Position numbers and translations under genes: made by a program
Source of the DNA: an uncultured Lachnospiraceae bacterium
GTDB lineage: Bacteria > Bacillota > Clostridia > Lachnospirales > Lachnospiraceae
Assembly: GCA_947382415.1 (NCBI GenBank)
Contig: CANCYO010000008.1
Location: 1 to 64,000 of the forward strand
DNA length: 64,000 nt
Direction: 5' to 3'
Notes under the pieces: model-generated
Seen by the model: only the letters and a program-made list of their open reading frames with translations
Databases searched by the model: none
What the model was told of the DNA's origin: nothing
Part shown: in pieces, positions 43,137 through 51,469 of the stretch
Layout: the number at the start of each line of letters is the position of its first letter
Numbering within the stretch: position 1 is the stretch's first letter

Positions 43137-43994
43137 ATGGCAGAGTTTGGGGAACAATTAAAAAGAGCGCGGGAATTAGAGGGATATACACAACAATCTT
43201 TTGCAGAGAAAATTTATGTAACGAGACAGACTGTCTCAAGATGGGAAAGTGGCGCAAGATATCCGGATCTGCATACTACTAAAAAAATTGCCGAGGTACT
43301 AAATGTTTCAATTGACGAATTATTATCCGGTGAAGAACTGCGGGCAAACATTGAAAAAATACCAGTTTTAGAAAAGAATCCTGAAGTTATTATTCAGACG
43401 GTAATCTATTCAATTGCTTGTTTATCCTACCTGCTTATGAGTTTCTTCTCATGGAAGGAAGTAATATTTCCAAATGACGCATTAAGAAATACACCGGCTG
43501 GAAACATAAGTGTTATAACGATTATTAAGCTTTCCGAATATACAATAACTGCAATTTTGCTGCTGATTGGTATTATATATTCTTCTAAAAGGGAAATTAC
43601 ACCAACTAAAATTACATTTATTGTAAGTTCACCATATATTTTTCATGCAATCGATGTGTTAAGTTCGTATATAGAGATTCAGATCAAACATAACGGGTAT
43701 TTTCCAGTGTTGGATTTTTGCCTGGAATTATTGATACCAATTATATGTGTAATAGGCATTCGGTTCTTTTTTGTTAGGAAAAGTACGATATTGACATATC
43801 TTATCATTTGTGGAATATGTTCAGCATCTTTAGGATATGTATTATATGGATATTTACTGCATTTGAGAATAGCTACGGATTTGGGGTTTGTAATTAGTAC
43901 AATTCATGCGCTTGGAATGATTGGAATATTTATTCTTTTGTGGTATCAGGCATATATTTATAACAAAAGAAAAAAACTTGCAATCAGAGATTAA
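43137..43994 (+). CDS. XRE-family helix-turn-helix protein with seven-helix membrane domain
   Basis: 285 residues. The N-terminal HTH (residues 1-65) has QSFAEKIYVTRQTVSRWESG and YPDLHTTKKIAEVLNVSIDE, typical XRE. The rest (about 80-275) holds about six to seven hydrophobic helices and no enzyme motif. This layout is a membrane-tethered regulator that could release or repress DNA in response to a membrane signal. AAAGGAG lies upstream. The next gene, tRNA-Leu, points the other way, so its target is unclear. The 155-bp gap before it shows no clear promoter. Confidence 0.8.
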   Translation: MAEFGEQLKRARELEGYTQQSFAEKIYVTRQTVSRWESGARYPDLHTTKKIAEVLNVSIDELLSGEELRANIEKIPVLEKNPEVIIQTVIYSIACLSYLLMSFFSWKEVIFPNDALRNTPAGNISVITIIKLSEYTITAILLLIGIIYSSKREITPTKITFIVSSPYIFHAIDVLSSYIEIQIKHNGYFPVLDFCLELLIPIICVIGIRFFFVRKSTILTYLIICGICSASLGYVLYGYLLHLRIATDLGFVISTIHALGMIGIFILLWYQAYIYNKRKKLAIRD

Positions 43995-44074
43995 GTAAAT
44001 TTAAGTGGTAAGTAATGAGGAAATGCCCGGCAGGAATGAATAATGGCTCTGAGGGCAGATTTACTGAATAAAAT

Positions 44075-44110
44075 AAAAAAAGCGGGAAGCCTGATTTTTC
44101 AAGCTTCCCG
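44075..44110 (-). terminator. Terminator of tRNA-Leu
   Basis: Stem cgggaagc (44083-44090) / gcttcccg (44103-44110), 12-base loop, followed on the minus strand by CTTTTTTT. It lies 14 bp past the tRNA 3' end. Confidence 0.85.
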
Positions 44111-44124
44111 AAAGTTTAACCGAA

Positions 44125-44208
44125 TGCGGAAGATGGGACTTGAACCCACACGGCATTGCTGCCACAAGATCCTTAGTCTTGCTCGTCTGCCAGTTCCGAC
44201 ACTTCCGC
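44125..44208 (-). tRNA. tRNA-Leu (anticodon AAG)
   Basis: 84 nt with the long variable arm of class II tRNAs. Acceptor stem GCGGAAG/CTTCCGC with A73, TGGCAGACGAGC D-arm, anticodon stem CAAGA/TCTTG with loop CTAAGGA (AAG, reads CUU), variable arm, and T-arm GTGGGTTCAAGTCCCAT. CCA is not encoded. Confidence 0.93.
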
Positions 44209-44222
44209 ATCACACAAAATAT

Positions 44223-44251
44223 ATAATAACACTACGCCTTCCAAAAGTCAA
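44223..44251 (-). promoter_or_regulatory. Promoter of tRNA-Leu
   Basis: Minus strand: TTGACT (44246-44251), 17 bp, TATTAT (44223-44228), ending 14 bp before the mature tRNA 5' end. Confidence 0.7.
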
Positions 44252-44294
44252 TCATTTTTTTCCAAGCAGATTCCAGCAGCAGGTTCCAGTCAGC

Positions 44295-45467
44295 CTATCG
44301 GATCCATCCCCAGCAGATGGCCAGAAACTCTCCCAGAAAGTACATACCTCTCAGCCAGATAAAAATACCCGTTGCCGCAAGCGCCATCCTGCATTTCCTG
44401 TCGTTCCTGCTTCTTAAAACAGCCCCCGCCTGAGAAACGATGACACAAAGCAATAGACACATGGTTCCGAAGGACGCTCTGTCAGGATAATGAGGCGACA
44501 ACACCATGGCCCCCCAGGACAACAGCGCACCTGCAAGCAGAAGCACATCCCTTTCCCTCAACCGATTGCCCAGCACACAGACATTCACAAAAACCAGCGC
44601 CGCCGTCACCAGGATAACCGGGAACAGATACTCCCAGGCGCCCTTGCACACGCCGTACATTCTGAGAAAAATCTGCCACAAGGTTCCGTATTGACTGCTG
44701 GCCACCTCGGCGCTGCGTACGCTGTTTCCGGGTGCTATGATCATCAGCACACTGCCCGCCAGACAAAAAAGGCTCCCCAACGGCATCCAGAGACGGATGG
44801 TCTGTTTTCTTTTCCTAAGCAGCATCATGACCATCAAAGTGAGCACCCACACGGCAGGTCCCATATTCTCGTTGGTCCAGCCGCTCAAAAGCCCCAACAC
44901 GGGAGCCAGCAACAGGAAACCGGGTATCTCCTTTTTCTGATCTGTCTCCGCCTGTCTCAGATACAGCCACAAAAATCCCAGAATCAGCACGGTAGTATAG
45001 AGATAATTACATGCCCCGGTCTGCCAGTACATGCTCATCTTCCAATTGGCATTCAGTCCATGCAGGAATCCCACCGTCAGCGTCACAAAGGCCAGCCGCC
45101 TCTCTCCTGTCACCGCATTGATCATCCACGCCAGCAATACGATCATTGCCACATTCAGCGCATCTGCCACAGGTTCGCTTAAGCATAGCAATATGAGCTG
45201 CGCAACGGTGTGGGCCACGGTACGCCCGCCCCAGTTGTTATAATGCCAGATCTGCGCCTGCAGAATATCCTGTAACGAGGACAGCGGCCTCTCGGCAAAA
45301 AGCACCGTGCCATACCACTCGTCGTCCATCATCACAGGCACTTCCCGCTGGGTCAGCCACATGCAGGCAAGTCCCACCAGAAACAGAACTATCCAGAATA
45401 AGCTGTCCAGCCCCCGTTTCCTGTCATCTCGCCCCATACGTCCCTGTTTCATATCAATCCTCTCCAA
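44295..45467 (-). CDS. DUF6056-type polytopic membrane protein
   Basis: 390 residues with about ten membrane helices. The first extracytoplasmic loop has the acidic pair MMDDEWYGTVLF and YNNWGGRTVAHTVAQL, features typical of DUF6056 proteins, which resemble GT-C glycosyltransferases. It could transfer a lipid-linked sugar at the cell surface, but no partner genes are adjacent and activity is not shown. It is a single gene. Confidence 0.65.
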   Translation of the reverse strand: MERIDMKQGRMGRDDRKRGLDSLFWIVLFLVGLACMWLTQREVPVMMDDEWYGTVLFAERPLSSLQDILQAQIWHYNNWGGRTVAHTVAQLILLCLSEPVADALNVAMIVLLAWMINAVTGERRLAFVTLTVGFLHGLNANWKMSMYWQTGACNYLYTTVLILGFLWLYLRQAETDQKKEIPGFLLLAPVLGLLSGWTNENMGPAVWVLTLMVMMLLRKRKQTIRLWMPLGSLFCLAGSVLMIIAPGNSVRSAEVASSQYGTLWQIFLRMYGVCKGAWEYLFPVILVTAALVFVNVCVLGNRLRERDVLLLAGALLSWGAMVLSPHYPDRASFGTMCLLLCVIVSQAGAVLRSRNDRKCRMALAATGIFIWLRGMYFLGEFLAICWGWIR

Positions 45468-45539
45468 CCGGCTTATCTCACCGGCACTCCCACATTATTC
45501 TGACCTGATCAGTCAATATTATTATTCCTGTCCGAAAGA

Positions 45540-45575
45540 TAAGAAAAGCACAGGTGAGCGCATACCCACCTGTGC
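45540..45575 (-). terminator. Terminator of the hexuronate operon
   Basis: Perfect 9-bp stem gcacaggtg (45548-45556) / cacctgtgc (45567-45575). On the minus strand it is followed by TTTTCTTATCTTT. It lies 20 bp past the kdgK stop. Confidence 0.85.
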
Positions 45576-45595
45576 CAAATGTTTCAGTAAAGCGA

Positions 45596-46627
45596 TCAGC
45601 GCTGTACGCGTCCGGAAGCATCGCCGCCTGCCAGAGTCTCAACTTCTTTTCTGGAAACCAGATTGAAGTCGCCGGGGATGGTGTGCTTCAGAGCGGAAGC
45701 TGCCACACCGTACTCAAGAGCAGACTTGAAGTCCTTGCCGTCCACGAGACCGCAGATCACGCCGCCCGCAAAGGAATCGCCGCCGCCCACACGGTCAACG
45801 ATGGGATGAATGCTGTACTCCTTGGAGTGATAGAACTCCTTGGTGTCTCTGGAGTAGATACATGCAGACCAACCGTTATCGGAAGCGGAACGGCTCACGC
45901 GCAGGGAGGAAATGCAGTACTCAAAATTGTAATCTGCAACCATCTGCTCGAAGATGGACTTGTAGCCTGCCAGCTCCAGATCGCCGCTGGTAACGTCAGT
46001 GTTGCCGGGCTTGTAGCCAAGTACCAGCTCAGCATCCTCCTCGTTGCCGATGCAGACGTCAACATACTTCATCAGATTCTTCATAACCTTCTGAGCCTTC
46101 TCGGAAGACCAGAGTTTCTTACGGAAGTTCAGATCCACGGAAACTTTCACATTGTGCTTCTTGGCAGCGATCAGAGCCTTCTCGGTCAGCTCTGCAGCGC
46201 TGTCGGATACGGCGGGAGTGATACCTGTGAAATGGAACCAGTCAGCGCCCTCAAAAATCTTGTCGAAATCAAAATCAGCCTCGGTTGCGGTGGAGATGGA
46301 AGAATGTGCTCTGTCGTAAACTACCTTGGAGGGTCTCATGGAAGAACCGCTCTCCAGATAGTAGATGCCGAGTCTCTCGCCGCACTTTGCGATATTTTTG
46401 GTCTCAACGCCATACTTTCTCAGCGCCGCCACTGCGCACTCGCCGATCTCATTGTCGGGAACAGCGGTAACGAACTCTGCATTATGGCCATAGTTAGCAA
46501 GAGATACAGCCACATTAGCCTCACCGCCGCCGTAGCATACGTCGAACTCGTCTGCCTGAATGAATTTCTCGTTGTTGGGGGTGGACAGTCTGAGCATGAT
46601 CTCACCCATGGTAATTACTTTTGCCAT
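45596..46627 (-). CDS. kdgK: 2-keto-3-deoxygluconate kinase (PfkB family)
   Basis: 343 residues. PfkB signature 1 is GGGEANVAVSLANYGHNAEF near residue 33 and signature 2 is DRVGGGDSFAGGVICGL near residue 275, with the catalytic Asp in GGGD. It phosphorylates 2-keto-3-deoxygluconate (KDG) to KDPG with ATP. It is the last gene of a kduI-kduD-isomerase-aldolase-kinase operon, which decides the substrate assignment among PfkB kinases. AGGAAAGGA precedes the ATG. Confidence 0.88.
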   Translation of the reverse strand: MAKVITMGEIMLRLSTPNNEKFIQADEFDVCYGGGEANVAVSLANYGHNAEFVTAVPDNEIGECAVAALRKYGVETKNIAKCGERLGIYYLESGSSMRPSKVVYDRAHSSISTATEADFDFDKIFEGADWFHFTGITPAVSDSAAELTEKALIAAKKHNVKVSVDLNFRKKLWSSEKAQKVMKNLMKYVDVCIGNEEDAELVLGYKPGNTDVTSGDLELAGYKSIFEQMVADYNFEYCISSLRVSRSASDNGWSACIYSRDTKEFYHSKEYSIHPIVDRVGGGDSFAGGVICGLVDGKDFKSALEYGVAASALKHTIPGDFNLVSRKEVETLAGGDASGRVQR

Positions 46628-46715
46628 TGTTGTTTGTTTCCTTTCCTGTTTTTCGCTTTTAATATTATCTTTTTATTGCCTGAACTTTGTAAATTGGCCG
46701 TACGGCCGGATAATC

Positions 46716-47681
46716 TTACTTCTGAACAAGATGCACTGCGAAACCGCCGATCTCTTCCTTCAGATAAATAGCCTTCAGACCGCCCTTTGCATCCTTCTTG
46801 GCAGTATTCTCATCAAACTCAACGCCCAGAACGGTACTGAGATAATTGACTGCTCTCTCGATATAATTGGTGCGGATGGCAATGTGGCCGTTCTTGCCCA
46901 GATAAGGAGTCTTCATAACCTCCAGAGCGGTACCTGCAAACACCGAGCTTCCGCCCACCTTGGCGGGCATACCGAAGATAAATCCGAAACGGTTTGCTGC
47001 CTTCTCTGCTTCCTCGGCATTCTCTGCATTTACACCCACATGAGCAAGCTCAAATCCCAGCATGGTCTGAACTGCCTCGCGGGTCAACTGCTCGATCTTG
47101 TCCCACTCACCCGCATTGATCAGATCGCCGGGAACCATCCAGGAACCGCCGCAGGCGATGATCTTGGGGAAGTCGAGATAAGAGGTCAGATTCTTTGCGT
47201 TCACGCCGCCGGTGGGCATAAACTTCATATTTACATAGGGAGCCGCCATAGCCTTGATCTTTGCAAGACCACCGGACTGCTCTGCAGGGAAGAACTTCAC
47301 GACATCCAGACCAAGCTCAATGGCCTGCTCGATATCGGAGGGGCTGGAAGTACCGGGAGTGATGGGCACACCCTTCTCGATACAATACTTTACGGTCTTG
47401 GGATTCAGGCCCGGGCTCACAATAAATTTAGAGCCTGCAGCCACCGCTGCATCCACCTGCTCCGCGTTCAGGACAGTTCCCGCGCCCACACACATATTGG
47501 GAAAATTGTCCGTCATAATCTTGATAGCCTCTGCCGCCGCACTTGTGCGGAAGGTAACCTCCGCACAGGGAAGTCCGCCTGCGCACAGAGCCTTTGCCAA
47601 AGGAAGCGCATCCTTTGCATCATCAATTTTTACAACCGGCACAATACCGATCTTGCTGATTTGCTCTAATACTGCGTTCAT
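46716..47681 (-). CDS. eda: KDPG/KHG aldolase fused to a VOC domain
   Basis: 321 residues. Residues 1 to about 210 form a complete aldolase: CAEVTFRTSAAAEAIKI, Schiff-base Lys in GLDVVKFFPAEQSGG and FMPTGGVNAKNL. It splits KDPG into pyruvate and glyceraldehyde-3-phosphate. Residues about 230-321 are an extra vicinal-oxygen-chelate-like domain (GKNGHIAIRTNYIERAVNYL, YLKEEIGGFAVHLVQK). Usual Eda proteins stop at about 210 residues, so this is a fusion. The added domain lies directly downstream of the kinase's substrate chemistry, but its function is unknown. Confidence 0.9.
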   Translation of the reverse strand: MNAVLEQISKIGIVPVVKIDDAKDALPLAKALCAGGLPCAEVTFRTSAAAEAIKIMTDNFPNMCVGAGTVLNAEQVDAAVAAGSKFIVSPGLNPKTVKYCIEKGVPITPGTSSPSDIEQAIELGLDVVKFFPAEQSGGLAKIKAMAAPYVNMKFMPTGGVNAKNLTSYLDFPKIIACGGSWMVPGDLINAGEWDKIEQLTREAVQTMLGFELAHVGVNAENAEEAEKAANRFGFIFGMPAKVGGSSVFAGTALEVMKTPYLGKNGHIAIRTNYIERAVNYLSTVLGVEFDENTAKKDAKGGLKAIYLKEEIGGFAVHLVQK

Positions 47682-47770
47682 ATAATCCTCATTTCCGCCG
47701 CTTGGCCGCGGCTAATATTAATCATACTATTCTCATGAAAACGATCCGGATTCATCTGCCCCGGGAAGCG

Positions 47771-48409
47771 TTACGCCAGCACTTCCTTCACCGCAGCCGC
47801 AATCTTGTCGCACTTGCAGTTGGCAAAGAAATATTCCTGGAATTTTGCACCGGACAATGCGCCCTTTACAAGATCTCTGTCCAGATTCTGAAGGATGGTC
47901 ACCATGTCGGTATGAGTCACTTCCTTTACCTTGTCCAGAATCTTTTTGTTGCGCTGTTCGGGCTCCACTCTCTCGGGAGGGTATCCACCGCCGCCGGGAG
48001 CGCAGAACAATTTCTCAAACGTATACTCCAGATTCAGCTCGCCGCCCCACCCAAAATTCTCCGCAAAGGGAAGAGCCACACAGTTGCCGTCGTTTACCTG
48101 AGAGAACAGATAGGCGTCAAGGGGAGACTCGATATGCCCGCAAAGCACCCTGGGGAAGGAATTGCAGGCAAGCATGGCACCCTCGCCGGTGCCGCAGCCG
48201 GTGATCACATAATCCGCCGCGCCGGAGTTGAGCAGTACCGCTGCCAAGATACCGTTCTGCACATAGGTGAGGGAGTTGGGATCCTCGGCACCGCACATGC
48301 CATAGTTAAACACCTCATGCCCCATGGGCTCCACCACCTTTTTCAAAGTGGCACAGATCATCTCATTCTTCCCAGCCTGACTGTTTTCATTGATCAATGC
48401 AATCTTCAT
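47771..48409 (-). CDS. RpiB/LacA/LacB family sugar-phosphate isomerase
   Basis: 212 residues. MKIALINENSQAGKNE start, the active-site loop ITGCGTGEGAMLACNSFPRV and a C-terminal extension (RVEPEQRNKKILDKVKEVTH) that makes it longer than classical RpiB (about 150 residues). The family interconverts aldose and ketose sugars or phosphates. Within a kdu operon the likely substrate is a hexuronate-derived intermediate, but this is inferred. ATG 48409 is preferred over GTG 48415 because AAAGG lies 8 bp away. Confidence 0.82.
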   Translation of the reverse strand: MKIALINENSQAGKNEMICATLKKVVEPMGHEVFNYGMCGAEDPNSLTYVQNGILAAVLLNSGAADYVITGCGTGEGAMLACNSFPRVLCGHIESPLDAYLFSQVNDGNCVALPFAENFGWGGELNLEYTFEKLFCAPGGGGYPPERVEPEQRNKKILDKVKEVTHTDMVTILQNLDRDLVKGALSGAKFQEYFFANCKCDKIAAAVKEVLA

Positions 48410-48480
48410 ATTCACAAACCTTTCTGCTGATTGATACTTTTTTCTCCGCGGAAAATGCGAAGCATTAATTCTTTTCGTCC

Positions 48481-49284
48481 TTAGCTGGGCTGCTTTCCGA
48501 TATAAGCAAGAATACCGCCGTCAACATAGAGGATATGACCGTTTACCGCATCGGAAGCGCTGGATGCCAGGAATACTGCAGGACCGGTGAGTTCCTCAGG
48601 ATCAAGCCATCTGCCTGCGGGAGTTCTCGCACAGATAAACTCGTCGAAAGGATGTCTGCTGCCATCTGCCTGTTTCTCGCGAAGAGGCGCTGTCTGAGGG
48701 GTAGCGATGTAGCCGGGTCCAATGCCGTTGCACTGAATATTGTACTGAGCGTACTCTGCACAGATATTCTTGGTCAGCATCTTCAGACCACCCTTACCTG
48801 CAGCGTATGCAGATACGGTCTCACGGCCAAGCTCGGACATCATGGAGCAGATGTTGATGATCTTTCCGCCGCCCTTCTTGATCATGGAAGGAATAACTGC
48901 CTTGGAAACAATGAAAGGAGCGTTCAGGTCAACATCAACTACCTGTCTGAACTCAGCGGCGCTCATCTCGGTCATGGGGATACGCTTGATGATACCTGCG
49001 TTGTTCACCAGGATATCGATCACGCCAACCTCCTTCTCGATCTGTGCCACCATGGCATTTACGGCATCCTCATCGGTAACATCACACACATAACCATGTG
49101 CCTTGATACCTTTCTCTGCATATGCGGCAAGACCCTTCTCCAGCTTGTCCTGCGCAAGATCGTTAAAGCAGATGGTTGCTCCTGCCTCTGCATATGCGGA
49201 AGCAATGGCAAAACCAATACCGTAGGATGCACCGGTAACCAGTGCCACTTTGCCCTCCAGGCTGAAATTAGTGAAATTGCTCAT
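48481..49284 (-). CDS. kduD: 2-dehydro-3-deoxy-D-gluconate (2-deoxygluconate) dehydrogenase, KduD-like SDR
   Basis: 267 residues. Rossmann motif GASYGIGFAIASAYAEAG near residue 18, NNAGI motif and catalytic Ser-Tyr-Lys with YAAGK near residue 165; IGPGYIATPQTAPLR fits the gluconate-5-dehydrogenase/KduD group. It reduces 2,5-diketo-3-deoxygluconate to KDG with NAD(P)H. It follows kduI by 49 bp and precedes the isomerase gene. AGGAGA lies upstream. Confidence 0.88.
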   Translation of the reverse strand: MSNFTNFSLEGKVALVTGASYGIGFAIASAYAEAGATICFNDLAQDKLEKGLAAYAEKGIKAHGYVCDVTDEDAVNAMVAQIEKEVGVIDILVNNAGIIKRIPMTEMSAAEFRQVVDVDLNAPFIVSKAVIPSMIKKGGGKIINICSMMSELGRETVSAYAAGKGGLKMLTKNICAEYAQYNIQCNGIGPGYIATPQTAPLREKQADGSRHPFDEFICARTPAGRWLDPEELTGPAVFLASSASDAVNGHILYVDGGILAYIGKQPS

Positions 49285-49333
49285 GTTATCTCTCCTTTTC
49301 TTTTTAAAAATTTGCTTACTGCATCAGATCTTT

Positions 49334-50194
49334 TTACATCAGATCTTTCATGGCCACGCCGTCCATGTCGTCGAAGTCCTGATTCTCACCCACCATACCC
49401 CAGATGAAGGTATAGGCTCTGGAGCCGCATCCCGAGTGGATGGACCAGCTGGGGGAGATCACTGCCTCCTCGTTTCTCATGACAATATGGCGGGTTTCCT
49501 GAGGCTCGCCCATATAGTGCATCACAAAAGCGTCCTCGGGCATCTCAAAGTACAGATAAACCTCCATACGTCTGTCATGCGTATGACAGGGCATCGTGTT
49601 CCACACACTGCCGGGCTCCAGCTTGGTCATACCCATCTCGAGCTGACAGCTCTCCACCTGTCCGGGGAGAATGTACTTGCAGATGACTCTGTGGTTGGCG
49701 TCCTCCAGGGAGCCAAGTTCCACTTTATTCTCATCCTTCACGATCACCACGCCCTCCTCGGGAGTACCCTCAGGCTTGATGAGCACTGTGGGGCAGGTTC
49801 TGTGTGCAGGAGCAGAATTCAGATAAAATTTTGCGGGATTTGCGGAATCATCGCTCTCAAAGACAATGTCCCTGGAACCCATTCCGATATACATACCCTC
49901 CTTAAAGCCGACCTTGTACGTCTTCCCGTCAACGGTGATCGTACCTGCGCCGCCGATGTTGATGACGCCCAGCTCTCTTCTCTGACAGAAATACTCGGCC
50001 CGAAGCTCGTCTCCTGCCGTCAGCTTAATGGGCGCTGCCGGCACTGCCGCACCTGTGATGATTCTGTCAATGTGGCTGTATACCAGCTTGATCTCGCCGG
50101 GCACGAAAAGATTCTGGATCAGAAACTCTTCTCTCAGACGCTCTGTGGTATAATGTTTCACATCTCTTGGGGATACTGCTGTTCTAAGTTCCAC
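49334..50194 (-). CDS. kduI: 5-dehydro-4-deoxy-D-glucuronate isomerase
   Basis: 286 residues from GTG at 50194, the start expected for KduI (ELRTAVSPRDVKHYTTERLR) with AGAGAGG 7 bp upstream; the open frame extends 21 codons further without homology. The cupin metal site is visible in MPCHTHDRRMEVYLYFEMPE. It converts 4-deoxy-5-ketouronate, released from pectin or glycosaminoglycan oligosaccharides, into 2,5-diketo-3-deoxygluconate. First gene of the catabolic operon. No lyase, transporter or regulator for uronates is in the window. Confidence 0.93.
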   Translation of the reverse strand: MELRTAVSPRDVKHYTTERLREEFLIQNLFVPGEIKLVYSHIDRIITGAAVPAAPIKLTAGDELRAEYFCQRRELGVINIGGAGTITVDGKTYKVGFKEGMYIGMGSRDIVFESDDSANPAKFYLNSAPAHRTCPTVLIKPEGTPEEGVVIVKDENKVELGSLEDANHRVICKYILPGQVESCQLEMGMTKLEPGSVWNTMPCHTHDRRMEVYLYFEMPEDAFVMHYMGEPQETRHIVMRNEEAVISPSWSIHSGCGSRAYTFIWGMVGENQDFDDMDGVAMKDLM

Positions 50195-50305
50195 CTTACG
50201 CCTCTCTTTCCTTGACGGAAACCGTCTGTACGCTCTCATCAGTCCGCATTCCGCCAATTGTGATTTTCATGAAAGTATTTTAAGTATAACACAAACTCCT
50301 GAGCA

Positions 50306-50334
50306 ATTCTACCATAAAACTTACAATTTATGAA
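50306..50334 (-). promoter_or_regulatory. Candidate promoter of the hexuronate operon
   Basis: Minus strand: TTCATA (50329-50334), 17 bp, TAGAAT (50306-50311). A second possible -10 (TATACT, 50283-50288) lies closer to kduI but lacks a good -35. No clear catabolite-repression site was found. Confidence 0.35.
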
Positions 50335-50393
50335 AAATTTTAGTAAATGCTACCAAAAGAAATGGTTCTGTTATCCGCCTCTGAATATTTAAA

Positions 50394-50434
50394 AGCCCCG
50401 CAGACCATGCTTTACACATTCGGTCTGCGGGGCT
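50394..50434 (-). terminator. Strong terminator between the small exported-protein genes and the hexuronate operon
   Basis: Perfect 13-bp stem agccccgcagacc (50394-50406) / ggtctgcggggct (50422-50434), with TTTTAAAT following on the minus strand. It ends 19 bp past the stop of the 68-residue protein. Confidence 0.9.
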
Positions 50435-50452
50435 CATTGTTTTCAGCTATCG

Positions 50453-50659
50453 TCAGTTCGGTACAAAAATCGCAACATCGTCTTCCAGATTCTCCCGAAT
50501 CTCAACCATATCCTCTGACTCCTGTACCATACCCTCCTGCTGACCCGGTTCAGCGGCAATAGACTGCTCCTGATCGTTGATCATAAAAAAGCCGATCCCG
50601 ACACCCAAAACAGCTATGACTGCCAGACCCAAAAACACAAATATTTTTTTCTTATTCAT
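50453..50659 (-). CDS. Small membrane-anchored acidic protein
   Basis: 68 residues. A basic start (MNKKK) and one hydrophobic helix (IFVFLGLAVIAVLGVGIGFF) are followed by a short acidic tail rich in Glu/Gln. No cysteine lipobox is present. Together with the exported protein gene just upstream (36 bp) it may form a two-gene unit. Function unknown. Confidence 0.6.
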   Translation of the reverse strand: MNKKKIFVFLGLAVIAVLGVGIGFFMINDQEQSIAAEPGQQEGMVQESEDMVEIRENLEDDVAIFVPN

Positions 50660-50695
50660 AACTCCCTCCTCTTAAGATATCTCTATACTGCCGGA

Positions 50696-51268
50696 TCATA
50701 CTATGTAATATCCCGTGTATGTTATGGTTTTACTCGATTTATTGTGAATGGAAAAACTGTATGTTCCTGACGGGAATATACTTTTAAGGATTATCGTTCC
50801 ATTCCAGCCGTTGGTGGTTTCTGTGGTCTGGAGCACAGTATACTCATCCGTTTTTGTATTATATAATTCAATACAGCTTGCACCCTCAGTATCCTGAGCG
50901 ATATTGACTTCTATTTTGCTTCCCCCGCCCAATGTATAAACATTATCGCCACGGCCGTAACTGCGGGCCTCTAATGTCCAGTTTACATTGGCCTTATACC
51001 TCGGCATCACAGAATTGTCTTCCCCTTTTACAGCCGGTTCATAATAACCGAGCAGATTCCCCTCGTCATCCGTCAAAAGATAAACCTCCGCCCCCGCAGC
51101 CTTCTTTTCCATATACTCCCGCAACACTTCATCCGTTTCAAACTCATCCGTTGCATACTCATCTGTTGCATACTCCTGCGCCGCGACGGTTTGAACATTC
51201 ATAAAAAATGCTGCGATCATCAAAGATGCCAAAAAACACTTTGTTACGCTTTTTAACAGGTTTCTCAT
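50696..51268 (-). CDS. Secreted protein with acidic repeat and beta-sandwich-like C-terminus
   Basis: 190 residues. Signal peptide at residues 1 to about 30 (CFLASLMIAAFFMNVQTVAA, cleavage after AQ or nearby), then a short repeat EYATDEYATDEFETDE (residues 32-47). A C-terminal domain (about 90-190) is strand-rich and aromatic (NGWNGTIILKSIFPSGTYSF). No anchoring motif (LPXTG) is visible. It has its own strong promoter. Not recognised; an extracellular binding function is a guess. Confidence 0.6.
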   Translation of the reverse strand: MRNLLKSVTKCFLASLMIAAFFMNVQTVAAQEYATDEYATDEFETDEVLREYMEKKAAGAEVYLLTDDEGNLLGYYEPAVKGEDNSVMPRYKANVNWTLEARSYGRGDNVYTLGGGSKIEVNIAQDTEGASCIELYNTKTDEYTVLQTTETTNGWNGTIILKSIFPSGTYSFSIHNKSSKTITYTGYYIV

Positions 51269-51336
51269 AGCTGTTCTCCTCTCCTTGCTGATTTTGATTT
51301 TAGTTTCTGTAAAATAGTTGCAGTTCCGTTATTAGT

Positions 51337-51365
51337 ATAATAATTTATTATTTATTATTTGTCAA
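51337..51365 (-). promoter_or_regulatory. Promoter of the exported-protein genes
   Basis: Minus strand: TTGACA (51360-51365), 17-bp AT-only spacer, TATTAT (51337-51342), about 70 bp upstream of the start codon. Confidence 0.75.
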
Positions 51366-51402
51366 CTAAATTTTTCCAAACGGCCAATAATTTGTAAACA
51401 AT

Positions 51403-51451
51403 AAAAACGAAACGAGAAACACAGACTGTCTGTATTTCTCGTTTCGTTTTT
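51403..51451 (-). terminator. Terminator of the fatty-acid operon
   Basis: Long near-perfect stem: aaaaacgaaacgagaaa (51403-51419) with tttctcgtttcgttttt (51435-51451). It has T-rich flanks on both strands and lies directly after the fabT-like gene. Confidence 0.92.
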
Positions 51452-51469
51452 ATTTTCTTCTGCAGTTCT

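Noticed and set aside
44125..44208. tRNA-Leu as attachment site of the tail element
   Set aside because: It lies 3.6 kb beyond the element's terminator. No integrase and no second copy of the tRNA 3' end were noticed near the left boundary.
45554..47669. Two long plus-strand open frames (405 and 369 codons)
   Set aside because: Antisense to kdgK and the KDPG aldolase, which carry complete family motifs. The plus-strand frames have no recognisable domain or ribosome site.
48535..50215. Plus-strand frames of about 290 and 320 codons opposite kduD and kduI
   Set aside because: Shadow frames; composition follows the codon pattern of the real genes on the other strand.
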